DNA of 64,000 nt from contig OY986975.1 of assembly GCA_963920575.1 (NCBI GenBank), forward strand, positions 18,569,897 through 18,633,896. The letters are read 5' to 3'. The position numbers and the translations under genes are program-made. Shown here one piece after another: positions 41,096-53,082 of the stretch. Within the stretch, counting starts at the first letter, position 1, and the number at the start of each line of letters is the position of its first letter. The DNA comes from Narthecium ossifragum. Taxonomy: Eukaryota; Streptophyta; Magnoliopsida; Dioscoreales; Nartheciaceae. The notes beneath the pieces are model-generated. The model made no database searches and had not been told where the DNA came from. It saw only the letters and a program-made list of their open reading frames with translations.

Positions 41096-42837
41096 GATAA
41101 GACTTGAAAAGTGCACAAATCACCCTTTTAACTAGGTCTCGTTAGTCTCCGAGCAATGCTATTTTAATAGTCTATGATGTATTTCAGGTATAAGAGCCTT
41201 CAATGATGATTGGATCATGTTTGGTGCTAAAACGGACAAATAAAGACATGTTAGGAGCAAAGGAATGAAGATGGATTGGCTTTGAAGATTAACCTGTACC
41301 TGCTCAGGAAGAACCAGATGATGAGCCATATATGGTTGGAAAACTCTTGAAGTCTAGTTTCTGGAGAATTTTACGGTTCGTGATTCCGAGTTTCTTAGAG
41401 GAAGTTACGGCAGTTTTAGTACCGATGGCGCAGTCTGGATGGCAAGCAGTAAATCCGCTGAAGGGTCCGATCGATCCGACCCCCAGAGTCCGATCGATCG
41501 GACTATGCAGAAACCTCACAGAAGTATATTTTTTCAGCTATTCACCTACCGATCGATCCAGCTATCACTCCTACTGAGTCCGATCGATCGGACACCCGTA
41601 GTTCGATCGATCGGACTCGGGAAAAGTGAGAAATTGACGATTTTTATTCACCCGATCGATCGGACACTCATAGTTCGATCGATCGAACTCGAAAATGACC
41701 GTTTCCTTGATATTTATCAAGCAAAATCAAGGGCCAAGATCTAATCCGAGTTAAGGTGGATACCTAGGCTATAAATAGGCGTCTCTTAGGGTTTTTCAGG
41801 GTCTTTCTTCTCTCTTGGAGAGGGAGAACAATTTCTTTATTCTTTTTAGCTTTTATTTATAGATCTTTGGGAGGAAATCCATGGCGGAAGAGCTTCATCA
41901 ACCTTCATCTATGGATCAAACCCTAAAGATGAGTAGCTAACTTTTTACCATGGGATTCTTATGATGTAACTAAGATTTCTATTATGGATTTATGAGATCT
42001 AGGGTTTGTATACACGATTATTTGGTTTTATGGATTGATTATATTTTCCTATATCTTGGTGTTGATTTCTTGCTGGATGTTTGGATCGTTCTTGCTTGCA
42101 CTTGATTCTAGAGCTTGTGTATGTTAGGGCGTGGATTGGATTCATCCAAATAAGAGGATCATGCTAGTCCCATGATATCTCGGATGGAATCTTGTTCGTG
42201 ATTAGGGATTGTATAGTGCTAGTCCCACTATAGTAATGCTAGTCCCACTACGTTCCATCCCTAATCCTTCATGCATCTTATCTTTGTAGATTTGGCCATC
42301 AAGATGGTAAATTCATCTTGATCTCACACCTAAATCCATATCTTTGGCATTGCGTGCGATGAACTCATCCTAATAAGAGGGTTCATTAGCAGTGAACGTA
42401 ACTAATCATTCGGTCACTGATAATTAGATAATTGTTCTTTCCAACAAGGAATCCTAAACAGAACTTGTTGAGTGATAAGGAGAACTAGCCATTCACTTAT
42501 CAACTATTAGAAAGCCATTCATCGTGTTTGCATGCCCTGATCTTAGGAAGACTTGGTAGAACCTTAGTTACTGATTAAGAACTCCATGGTATCTTTTCTC
42601 GTATTTATTAATCATTTAGTATAAACTTAGTTTAATTTCAATCCTAAATCTTTTATCAACTTATCGGTAGGAAAACTTAGATTGAGTTTAGTAGTTTAAT
42701 TATTTTCCTACGCATTCCCTGTGGATTCGACTCGGACTCACTGCTATCTACCCTTAAAGTAGTTAGTTAGTAGTTTGATTATAAATTTGTAATTTTGATT
42801 AGACTTGTTAAGAAACGACACTTTTCAAGTCGTACCA
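41096..42837 (+). repeat. 5' LTR of a non-autonomous Athila-like gypsy element
   Basis: 1742 bp from TGATAAGACTTGAAAAGTG to CACTTTTCAAGTCGTACCA; the ends are inverted copies of ACTTGAAAAGTG. It is homologous to the solo LTR at 13236-14757. At least seven GATCGATC palindromes, mostly TCCGATCGATCGGA-like, lie at 41466-41690. CTATAAATAGGCG at 41769 is a likely TATA element. The primer site follows six bases after the end. Confidence 0.85.
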
Positions 42838-42843
42838 AAATTT

Positions 42844-42861
42844 TGGCGCCGTTGCCGGGGA
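42844..42861 (+). promoter_or_regulatory. Primer-binding site, Athila/Tat type
   Basis: TGGCGCCGTTGCCGGGGA directly downstream of the LTR is the primer-binding sequence characteristic of Athila/Tat-lineage gypsy elements. Confidence 0.88.
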
Positions 42862-43121
42862 TTGCTATAGGAGATGATTGAATTGCTTTGCTTAGTCTAA
42901 TATTCCTTATAAATTTCCTTTCATATCGTAAAAAAAAAAACGAAAAAAAGAAAAGAAAAAAATTCGTACTTACATTGCTATATCTTCTTGTTGTTAGGAG
43001 ACGCCGACTTGAGAAGAATCAACGGTTTACGGTCGACGACGGACGTCTCGTACTTGGACCAGCCCCTTGTAACGTATTTCTAACTTTTTGACTTGGTCCT
43101 TGTTTATTTGATTGGTTATAC

Positions 43122-45041
43122 ATGGCCGATGAGTATATGCCACCGGGTGCCCCATTAAACAATTATTTTTTACCATCTAATTATGCACCCGCTTATGTTA
43201 ATGATACTTATGATTTCTCGAACCCGACATATGATTCGCATTCATACACCTATGATTCGGGTTTGAGTGATCATCAATACCCTTATTGGCAATTCCAAGG
43301 TTACTATCCTCATAATGTTCAACCCCAAGATTCAAGCATACCGGACCAATACTATGCACCAAGTGTTGAACCATCTTATTTTCCTCAAACACAATACCCA
43401 CCATCCCAACATTGGTATGAGCCTTTTAATCCCCTTGAAGCACAAGCACAAGTAGGCCCATCTTTAGAAGAAATTATACATTCTCAATCACAATCAATAG
43501 CTAGGATACAAGCCCAAATTGAGCAACTCACATCTTTGATGAAATCATATGATTATGAGGTTGATGAGTGTGGGAATGAGTCGGTACTTCCTAGTTCTAA
43601 TGATGATACTTGTGATACCCAATTTACCAATGTTAGTGACACATGCAATTATGCGATTCCTAATGAGACTTCACTTGTTCATGATGATTTGAATGATGTT
43701 TCGCCAATGTGTCATGATATTATTAATGATATGTGTTCGACAGCACATATTGATTGGATGAAAGGACAAGTGCCTCATATTATTTCTGATGTTGATGATG
43801 ATGATAGTGATGCTCATCTTACCACTGTTTATGATACATGTCACGATGAGATTCCTTTTGAGGTATTACCGGTTCGTGATACTTTAGACGATAATATGCC
43901 TTGTGATGTGAATGAATCGGTGCCTCCGGTGTATCTTGAGGATAATGGTATTGATAAATGCATGCATGACTTGGTACTTCATATGCGTGATGATCATGCT
44001 GTTGATGCTTATCCTTTAAATGATTACGATGCATGTGATGGTGATGTTGTTTGTGATAACTTGCCGGCTTCCGACGAAAAGAATGATAATGATGTTTGTA
44101 AGGATATATTGTCGGCATTTGATGTCAATGATGTTATTGATGCGAACTTACCGATTTTTTATGGATATATTGATGACAATGTTTGCAACGATTCTCCACC
44201 GGTGTTTGATATTAGTGATGATATTAAGCCAATTTTTGATGCATCGGATGAGAAGTATGTTTTACCGGTTTTGGAGGATTCTGAGATTGATGGTGCTTGC
44301 AATAATGGCGGGCCGGTCCTTGATGTGTTGGATGATGTTATGCCTATTTTCGATGATTTGAATGACTTAGATGATCCTTGTGAGACCTCCTTTAGGAAAC
44401 TTCACTTTGAGCCTCTACCCTATACTTCATCCACACTTGTTGAACATTATGAGGTACCAAACCTTGTTTTTCTGAATTTCTTAGATCATGTTGAATTTGA
44501 TTGTAGCTTTATCAAAGATTTATGCAAGACTTCTTGTCTTTCAAGTACTTTGTTTGTTACGAACATTCCCTTCTTCTTTGATGAAGCATGTATGAATAAC
44601 TTTACTCTTCTTCGGACCATGTATTTCTATACTTTAAATCATCGGCCACCAAAAGACCACTTGATGATGACTCCATTCATTGAAGTCCATGGCTTGAAAG
44701 ATGACAATTGGCCAATGTCTAAAGCTTATAAGGAATTATTTGCCATGAATTTTCCTTTCTTCTTTGATAAAGCATGTTTGCACCTCATCTCCATCCTTCA
44801 ATGCATGCATTTCTATACTTTAAACCATAGGCCACCAAAAGCCTATCTGATGACGGACAGAGTTATTGCAACACATGATTTGCAAGATGATGATTGGCCA
44901 CTGACTAAAATTTTTAATGATTTCCTTACCTGGGACCTGTCTTTCATCTTTGATGAGTTATGTTTGCATATCTTCTCTATTCTTCGGTCCATGTATTTCT
45001 TCATCTGGAACCACCGACCACCCAAACTCAATTTTAGTTGA
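43122..45041 (+). CDS. Intact 639-residue ORF of an Athila-like element, function unknown
   Basis: The Met at 43122 follows the primer site by 260 bases; no other start is as suitable, and the frame is uninterrupted to TGA at 45039-45041. Residues about 1-120 are rich in Tyr, Pro, Gln and Ser (PYWQFQGYYPHNVQPQ). A short helical stretch (SLEEIIHSQSQSIARIQAQI) recalls the C-terminal end of Athila Gag. Residues about 150-430 are very rich in Asp and Asn. The C-terminal 170 residues hold three copies of a unit with F(F/I)FD(E/K)-C, MYFYTLNHRPPK and DDNWP. There is no zinc knuckle, protease, RT or integrase. I do not recognise a described family; it may be a structural protein of a non-autonomous element. 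Confidence 0.75.
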   Translation: MADEYMPPGAPLNNYFLPSNYAPAYVNDTYDFSNPTYDSHSYTYDSGLSDHQYPYWQFQGYYPHNVQPQDSSIPDQYYAPSVEPSYFPQTQYPPSQHWYEPFNPLEAQAQVGPSLEEIIHSQSQSIARIQAQIEQLTSLMKSYDYEVDECGNESVLPSSNDDTCDTQFTNVSDTCNYAIPNETSLVHDDLNDVSPMCHDIINDMCSTAHIDWMKGQVPHIISDVDDDDSDAHLTTVYDTCHDEIPFEVLPVRDTLDDNMPCDVNESVPPVYLEDNGIDKCMHDLVLHMRDDHAVDAYPLNDYDACDGDVVCDNLPASDEKNDNDVCKDILSAFDVNDVIDANLPIFYGYIDDNVCNDSPPVFDISDDIKPIFDASDEKYVLPVLEDSEIDGACNNGGPVLDVLDDVMPIFDDLNDLDDPCETSFRKLHFEPLPYTSSTLVEHYEVPNLVFLNFLDHVEFDCSFIKDLCKTSCLSSTLFVTNIPFFFDEACMNNFTLLRTMYFYTLNHRPPKDHLMMTPFIEVHGLKDDNWPMSKAYKELFAMNFPFFFDKACLHLISILQCMHFYTLNHRPPKAYLMTDRVIATHDLQDDDWPLTKIFNDFLTWDLSFIFDELCLHIFSILRSMYFFIWNHRPPKLNFS

Positions 45042-46329
45042 GCTTGCATTGTGTCGAGCACGAGACGGTGGTTGGCAATTCCAAGGGCATGTGGATGTTT
45101 AGTTGTCAATGTTGTATGTCAATACAAATTTTGTGCAGCCCTTGTGCTTATTGAATAAATAGAGGAAATGCTGCCCAATTTTCCTCCAATTTTTATGCTT
45201 ATTCTTCAGTTTCCATAAATGCAATCATGGGGTATTTCTTCTCTGATTTTACAGGGCATATATGCTATGGACTGCACAGCAGGTTGACATCACGACATTA
45301 CTTGGTTTTCACGACTAACCTTGGTTCGCAAATCTGTTTTTATTTTTATCACCAAGGTTACTTTTTCTTACGAAGCTTCTACAGGTTATCTCTACCCTAT
45401 CTTCTTTGATTTATTTTATAACTTAGTGTAATTGGGGACAATTACATTTAAGTTGGGGGGTAGAATTCTAGGAATTCATGTTTATTTATTTATTTTATGA
45501 TAACCAACTATTATACATCCTCTAGATTATGTCAGAAGAATGAAATTATGAGACTTATTGATAAAGATGCTTGATTTAGAAATTTATCTTATGAATTATT
45601 CAGAAATTTATATATCATATAAGATTTAGTAAATTTAGCTATGCATGACATGAGTTCTATACTTTAACACTTTTACCATGATTTAAGGATAACTTGACAA
45701 ATCTTATTGCACTTGAGCACTTTCACATGTTTAGGAGTTGAAATTAGATTCTGAGCATGAGACTAGGATAGATTTACAGTTCTCTGTCATGTCACAGAAG
45801 ATACATGAACACATGCAATTTTCTGTCAGCAAAAAGTATATGTGCATGAAAAGTGTAGGGGTTCAACTTAGTAACCGGGCAATGTGCCTAATCAGCGTGT
45901 TGTTCGCGTAAAACAGTTGAATTGCCTAACAATGAGAAAAATGACTTCAACTTAGTAACCGGGCAATGTGCCTGATCAGCATGTTGTTCGCGTAAAACGG
46001 TTGAAGAGCCTTGTGAAAAAAGAAAAAAAAAAGAAGAAGAAAAGAAAAAGAACAGAGATTGTTATGTGATAAGTGGAAAATATGTGCTTGCTTAGAATTG
46101 TGATCTTGAATAGTTAAATGCTTGGATATAATGGATACTCTGATACATGTGAAACCAAATTCACACACTGGAGAGTCAAAGTTATTTTTGAATCATGATT
46201 AAATATGTTGAAGTATTGGAACTGTGCTATGACATGTTTTGATTTGCTCTACTTTTATATGAATATGAATTGAAGAATATATTCATGGATATTATTTCTG
46301 GTTGATGCATTGGAATTAATGAGTATTAT
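45042..46329 (+). mobile_element. 3' non-coding part of the Athila-like element
   Basis: A purine tract, AAGTTGGGGGG at 45450-45463, resembles a polypurine tract, but no LTR follows it. At 45869-45925 and 45949-46005 a 57-bp unit is duplicated, both copies with TTCAACTTAGTAACCGGGCA and GTTGTTCGCGTAAAAC. No 3' LTR was found before 46330, so the element is truncated. Confidence 0.55.
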
Positions 46330-46516
46330 AGTGGAGTTCGAGCTCGATTAATTGAGCTTGGCTCGCGAGCTTTCGAGTCGAACCCAAAGATGGTCGAGCT
46401 CGAGCTCGATAAAGAATGGAGCCTTATTTATGGTTCGCTTAAACAATCTCGAGCCAAGCTTAATCAAGCTCGAGTCCGAGTTTCTCAATTAAAGCCCGGT
46501 TCGATTACAACCCTAC
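46330..46516 (-). repeat. Dispersed AGCTCGA-rich repeat, second copy
   Basis: The minus strand begins AGGGTTGTAATCGAACCGGG and continues with GCTCGAG blocks, as in the copy at 4481-4650. It caps the truncated Athila-like element. Confidence 0.55.
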
Positions 46517-46671
46517 TCTCGACCTCCAATCAATCATCACATGAGGGTGCCAATAATCTACAACTATGATCCTATTCTAGTCTAACTTTCATCTTAACCA
46601 AATTGATATTGTTGAAGCCTAATAATTTGGTCAAACAACATTAAATTTTACTCAAATTAGATCTGTTGTGC

Positions 46672-46826
46672 ATTAGACTCCTTGGATTATATAGCCGGCT
46701 AGATCATATTGCACTATATATGTAGAATTACGAGGGTCAAGTTATCCGGGACTCGTTGGATTCTATAGTCGGCTAGATCATATTGCACTATGCAGAATTA
46801 CGGGGGTCAAGTTATCCGGTTAGCTC
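46672..46826 (+). repeat. Tandem duplication, about 80 bp
   Basis: CCGGCTAGATCATATTGCAC...GGGTCAAGTTATCCGG occurs twice in a row (about 46691-46751 and 46766-46821), with a short indel between copies. Confidence 0.6.
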
Positions 46827-48258
46827 GTCGGGGTTGCTGGGTTGGAGTCCCTTAAATGTAAATAATGTGTTTTCTCTTCTAATGGATCCGACCACATAGC
46901 TCAATTGCCACATATCTATTGTGAAGAAATTGAACTTGTTGAATCTCATTGCTGTAAAAAAAAATCAATTCGTCTCCGACTCGAATGTATTTAAGTATGT
47001 TAAAATTAATATGTCGAATTCGTCTCCAACTAGATCGCAGCTTCAATTTTGTGTGGACTTTTATTGGATCTAACACGAAACCCGATCCGCTATAGATAAT
47101 AACTGGATCCGTTTATTTTTCATTACGCGGGATCGTAGTTTCATCTCCCGGGCGGCTCTTTCTTAGGGATTTCTCATCCCAAGTTCTCGTGCTCCTGGCA
47201 AAGTCCACATCCATCGTGAGTTCGTCTGTTTCTTGAGATCGGGGAATTTGTTGGTCAAAGCGCTTGTACTCGTTGCTGCTTTGGGTATGTTCATGCCACG
47301 CATGTCAGTGAGTTTATTTCTTTATTGTTTCATGTGGTTGTCGATGCAAACAAAACACATGTGCAGCCCTAGATTCATATTGTGGTAGTGTTGTATGTAT
47401 TTATTGGGATTGTGGTAGTGCTGTCTCGAGTAAAGTTCTAAAAAAGCTCATGTGATGCCAACTCCATGCTGGAAGTACCACTCATTCATGCAATGAGTGC
47501 ATGACTTTGCTATGTTGATTAGCAGGATATGGAGATCACCCGGTTTTAAATTAGAGGGATTAGTTTGTGGCCTCTTTTGTAAATAGTTTTAGTTGAGATG
47601 ACAAATTGATAAGAATAATCTATTTGTGGCCTCTTATTAATAGTGCAGCATGTATTTATATAGTGTGATAGTTTCTAAAGTAAAGTTCTAAAACACAACC
47701 AAATGATGCCAACAAATATATTATAACATAATTTTGTCATAGTGCTGACCTATTGGTCAAGCTTAGTAGTATTGTTTACTACGATTGTCATAAGTTTCAA
47801 TAGCTTTTATAGCTAGGCATTGGAGTTCACCTGAATTTAGAATTCACTTGATTTTAAGTGCAGGGTTTATAGTTCTAGAGTTATTTTTAAATGATTAGCT
47901 TGAGACCATAGACTAACATAGGTCTTGTTTGGCTTAGGTTTTGATTGAGTTCTGCATTGAACTTAATTAAACAACCGTTTGAAATTTGGTTAAGAATCTT
48001 GTTATTTTGATTATGATAAACAAAACAGAGGAGTGTTTTGAAGCTAGATCAAGAATACTTGGAAACTTAGATTCTCTTGAAAGCAGTTCTTTTTCCCCTT
48101 TTAATCTTCTGCAATAAAATATTATTGTGATCAATTTGTGACATTAACTTGCCCATATTAGTTGAAAAGCAAAAAGAAGTGGTGATGTTCACATGTTGTC
48201 AGCATCCTTATGGTCAATTTGTCATATTTTAATAGAGTAGAAATAAAAGTAGGTCCTT
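46827..48258. other. Spacer with no supported gene
   Basis: 47100-47320 is GC-richer and could be a 5' exon or leader of the CACTA element, but I found no protein match. No CACTA-type left end (CACTAC...) was seen here. Confidence 0.3.
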
Positions 48259-48273
48259 GGATTGTTGTTCCAC

Positions 48274-48481
48274 TTTTTTTTTTTGCAAAATTGAGCCGAA
48301 GTAGCAGCCGAGTTAACGGCTTACAAGAGAAGATCAACTGGAGGCTCCCTTGTGGGGATGACCTCCCTCCTACAAACAACAAAAGCTACTCTAACGTGAT
48401 TTGCCAAACCATTTGCTTCCATATTCTCTTCTCTTGGGATATACATAAGCCTGAAAGAATTAAAATTCCCCACAGCCCATA
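48274..48481 (-). mobile_element. 5'-truncated LINE insertion with target duplication
   Basis: On the minus strand the last coding part of a LINE RNase H is visible (GGRSSPQGSLQLIFSCKPLT) and ends in a run of A (48284 down to about 48274). The flanks GGATTGTTGTTCCAC (48259-48273) and GGATTGTTGTTCAC (48482-48495) are a target duplication with one base difference. At 208 bp it is a severely truncated copy. Confidence 0.75.
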
Positions 48482-51400
48482 GGATTGTTGTTCACTTTAA
48501 AAAGCTGTTATGATACAGTAAAGTGTAGAGATCTAGAAAAAAAAGAGTGTAAATTATTTAATTTTTATTGACATGCTGAATTTGTCTATCAATTTAATTT
48601 GTTTACCTACATATATATTCTCATTTCCTATCATGTTGGGATCCTAATTTATAATGTTTAATCGTTGTGCTCATTCATTCACGAGAATGTTAGAACCATT
48701 GGTAGCATTATTGATACTAGCTCTCTGCTTTCTTTAGGTGAATAGCATAGTTGATTGGAGGAACTTCTACATTGAAAGATACATGTAAGCTATCGTTCTT
48801 CTATGAAATTGACTAAATTTTACTACGTATGGTGCATGTTGCTAGCTCTATGCTTCCAGTCATGTCTCACTTTCTTTGAATCAGAAGTATAGTTCATCTA
48901 AAATGCTAGTGTTGTATATTGTCTCAAACAGCAAGAATTCTACTATTCTACTTCTTTTGGTAACTTGCCTTTTGATTTTGCTTTTTATGGCTGAGTAAAA
49001 GAATTCTTTTTTTTCTGGAGATTTGTTTGCCAAAGTACTTGGTGAAAAGGACTCGTAGAACTTATAATACTTTCCAATTTGGTGTTTTAATGTCAAAGTT
49101 CAGTATAGTAATTGCAAACCAGTGCTCGAATCAACTACAATGGTTCTTGTCTATTTAAATTTGCTTTTTTCCTGATAATAAAAGATGCATGACTGCATTG
49201 TACATGTTGAGTTTTGTCACCATGACTTGAACTACCAACTTTCTCTTGCAGTTCTCTTAACTATCATGGACAGTAACAACCTTAAGAGCTGGATGGAGAG
49301 TAGTAGAGTAAGTCAAGAATATAGAGATGGAGTAATAGCTAGCCTCATCCTTTCTCTAACTTGGAGGAATATTTTCTCTCAGAACATGATAATTTGGATT
49401 GGGTGAGAAGTGATATCGCTGGAATGTTGGTTGATGATGGAGTACCTAATAATGGTGAAGACGGAGGCGAATCAGATAGTTAGCTAGTTAAATATATGAT
49501 CGGAAAATGTGGTAAGAATGGCTTTTATCGTAGACAAGTATTCTTTTTTTCAATTGAATAAATATGATTTGACTTTTATACTTGGATGATGGATATACTT
49601 TGTTAAACTACTGATTATACAAGTGATTTCTTTTTTTATAATATTCATTTCGTGCTCCTATTGTTTACCATAAGTGATTTAAGTTCTCCCTTTTGTGATT
49701 GTTTAATATTTTGGAAGAATGTGCTATGGTGTGCCTTTTCTCATCTCTTTTCATACTTTCTACTTTCTATTTTGTCCATGTTGTTCCTTATCTAAATACA
49801 TAGTGTTATTTCTTTATCAGTTAACTTATTTGTCTATGTCTTTCGGGCACATGCTAGAAAAGGTCTACGTATAGCAACAATTCTTGGCATGAATTCATTT
49901 GCCCATGTTACAATGTTACAATGTTATTTGATTACTACCTTGGGTCACTAGTTATAAAGTGTATAATAATTGCCTTTTGATGTCTCATAGTCCCTATCTA
50001 GCTGTTTGCCTTTTGATTTCGAATTGTTCATAATGAGTTGTTTACATGAGTACCGTAGAATTCTTATAGATTGCAATGGCGAGAACAAGAAAAGGTCTAC
50101 GTATAGCAACAATTCAGCCCAACTAGCAGTCTGATGCAGATGCATCAGTTCAACGCTCAGTAGAACTCCCGATCGAGCGTCACAGTCGATCACGGAGTCA
50201 TGTGGAGCCCCGTATTCAGCCCGATATGTCATTAAGTCATGTAGATTTAACAGATGCAAATGGGTCACAAAATTTGGAAGGAGATTCGGAAAATTTATGA
50301 GGTTAAATTTAAATTTGGTTTATAAAAAGCCATCTAAATTCAATATTTAGAGAATTATTTGCGCTACAACAATGGAGCTACTCACTCTTTTTCTTGTTTT
50401 GAAGATTCATTGGTTGAAAGGCGTGTACGAGGACCAACTCTACTCACTGACATCTATAACCAACCTGCTACGAAAATCATTTTGGTTGAGTTTAACTGTC
50501 GAGGACAAGTAATTAAAAAACAAGGACGCAAGCTAGCTAGTTTTTTGGGCACCTTGGCTCGAAATCCTAGTATGACTCCCCTTCATATTCCCGATTGTAG
50601 ACTTTTCCCAAAGAAAGAGAAGGTTGAACTACTAGACTTTGTGAAGGTAAATATTTAGCTTGTTTTGTAATTATTAGTGTTTGTTTGTTATTCGTACATG
50701 TTTTATTGTTATAAATGATATCTATATTCTACAATGCAATCAAAGTTTTCAATCCCTCAAAATGGTGTAAGATGGGTATTGAGATCAATTGGAAAGAAGT
50801 GGAAGGATTATAAGTGTCAGCTGAAAGCAGAATATTTTGATCGGTATAGAAATATAGATGAGGTATTGAGACATAGACCCGATCGGATACCACGAGACCA
50901 ATGGACAACCCTTGTTCAATTTTGGAATTCAGATAAAACGAAGGTATGATATTAACTACACAATAAATGTACCTGCTTTCAAATTAACATGGATCTCATT
51001 CATTTGTTTCAATTCTAGAAACGTAGTAACACTAACAAGGCAAATCGGGAAAAACAAAAGATCCCTCATACTGCATGATCCAAGAGTTTTGCTTGTCTTC
51101 AAGATGAAAAGGTACTTACATATACGTAGTTTTAAATTTATGAAGGAGATTGTAGTTTTAATATATATTAGTATCCTAATTATGCTGTGTTCAAAACTTT
51201 GACTAGGCTATTGATGGAGTAGAGCCCTCACGAGCACAACTTTTCATAGAAACTCATAAGGAGCGAAAGGATGGAAGGCCAATTGACAATGAGTCGGCCC
51301 AAAAAGTTGTAAGTACTTGAATTCCATGTCTTTGATGTCCAATTAGTTGATTAATATTACTTTAGACTACCATATGTTAATTGTGTCCCATGCTTATATT

Positions 51401-52196
51401 TTAAGTTGAGTTCTTTCCTGAATGTCTTCAAAACTTACTTTTATTCTTATTGTTGCAAACATGTTTTTAACTGTGAGGATAGTTGAGATGAAGAAAAGTG
51501 TTCCATTTACTCATTCCTGGAAGGTGTGCCATCCAATCAAGCATATGACAATTGATTTAGCTTGGGCATTGCTTGCTAGTGTACACCTTCAGCTTCTAAG
51601 ACATTAGATCCATGCATTCTCTGCTTGCAGATTAGTGCTAGGATGTTATTAGTCGTTCTATTCTTAATATCTACTTGAGTTGGAGTTTGTTGTTCATTTG
51701 AATTATCATTTGCTGGTTGAAGTTGGTGCTTTGATATTTCCCTGATGCTCTGCTAGTATGCTCTCAAATGGTTTGATTTCAATTCTTCAATAGCAATATT
51801 CAGTGATAGATTAAATAAAATGCAATTATAGCAATATTCAGTGATGCATGATTTATTCTTGTTTGAGAAATCTTATGTGGTGTGATCATATAGGTCACCA
51901 AAAGCATCTGTCTTATGTCTTGGCCATTGGCTGGTGAATAGTGTATACATGATGACCAGCTCAAATTTGATATCTATAAAATAGATGGTAGTTTGTATGA
52001 CCAAAACTGAAATGAGATTGGGTGATATTAGTGAAAGTTCACTCATCCTAGAGAAAAGGTTGTATTATGCGCAAAAATTGGATGTTGTTAAATTCTTTAA
52101 TTTACTGATTTTTTTGCCTTTATCTTTTGTCAGCCAGGGTAGATCAAAATCCTGGCTCCACCCTTGACTGAAACAAGATTTTGTTGTTCTAAATAT

Positions 52197-53082
52197 TTAT
52201 ATGATGGGTTATTTGCATATACACCTCTGAAAAAGGTTTATTTTACGTATGCCACACTAAAAAAACAAAATTTGCATCAGAAACCTTGAAAAGCTTGATT
52301 ATTTGCAAATAGCCCCTCATGTTACTTGGGAATGGAATATTCCGTGTGCAAGCTAACGGAGGCTAACGGTGGAAACTTAAATTACTAAAATACCCTTACC
52401 CCTACCCCTATATCTGCTTCCTTCTCCCTCCTCTGACCCGATGATTGTTAGGGCTAGGGCTTCAAATCCTCCGGCGACATATCTCCTCATCCTCCAGCGA
52501 CCTAGCTATCTCCTCATCGGCAACAAACTTCTCCTAATTTCTCTCTATTTCTCTTGATTTCTCCCAATTTCCATCCTCTAAAGATCGATTTCCTCGTCAA
52601 TTTAACCATGAAGAAGTCTCCATCTTCTTCCTCCACCTTAGGTTCGCACAATACACCCTATATGACTTGTCGTTGCCATGAGCCCTGCTCCATCCGACAA
52701 TTCAATCGCACCAACAGCAAAGGTAGAAAGTTTCTGGGCTGTTCCAGATATAAGGTATTAATCTCACTGTTTTTTTTTACATTTCGAAAGGTTGAACTCC
52801 ACTCAAGAATCATCCATGCTCTGAGAAAATAAGACTATGGTAAAAGAGGAGGGAGAAGGAAGCAGATATAGGGGTAGGAGTAACGGTATTTTAGTAATTT
52901 CAGTTTCCACCGTTAGCCTCCGTTAGCTTGCACACGGAATATTCCATTCCCAAGTAACCCGAGGGGCTATATGCAAATAATCAAGCTTTTCAAGGTTTCT
53001 GATGCAAATTTTGTTTTTTTAGGGTGGCATATGTAAAATAAACCTTTTTCAGGGGGGTATATGCAAATAACTCTTATATGAT
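52197..53082. mobile_element. Mutator-like element with 229-bp TIRs and 9-bp target duplication
   Basis: TTATATGAT flanks the element on both sides (52197-52205, 53074-53082), the 9-bp duplication of Mutator. The element itself (52206-53073) begins GGGTTATTTGCATATACACC and ends, read inversely, GAGTTATTTGCATATACC. Its inverted repeats extend for about 229 bp each (52206-52434 and 52845-53073) and match closely. The 410-bp interior holds a piece of a GRF zinc-finger gene and no transposase. Confidence 0.9.
52608..52754 (+). CDS. GRF-type zinc-finger first exon inside the Mutator-like element
   Basis: From the Met at 52608 the frame reads MKKSPSSSSTLGSHN, then CRCHEPCSIRQFNRTNSKGR and KFLGCSRYK, matching the zf-GRF pattern (C-x-C, Arg-Phe, Cys) seen in plant nucleic-acid-binding proteins. 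It ends at a donor (TATAAG-GTATTA, 52755). No second exon is present within the element; without splicing the frame would run to 52830-52832. This looks like one captured exon, or the usual short ORF of this element family. Whether it is expressed is unknown. Confidence 0.6.

Noticed and set aside
45444..45470. Polypurine tract marking a 3' LTR after the 639-residue ORF
   Set aside because: The purine run AAGTTGGGGGG is present, but the following sequence has no match to the 5' LTR.
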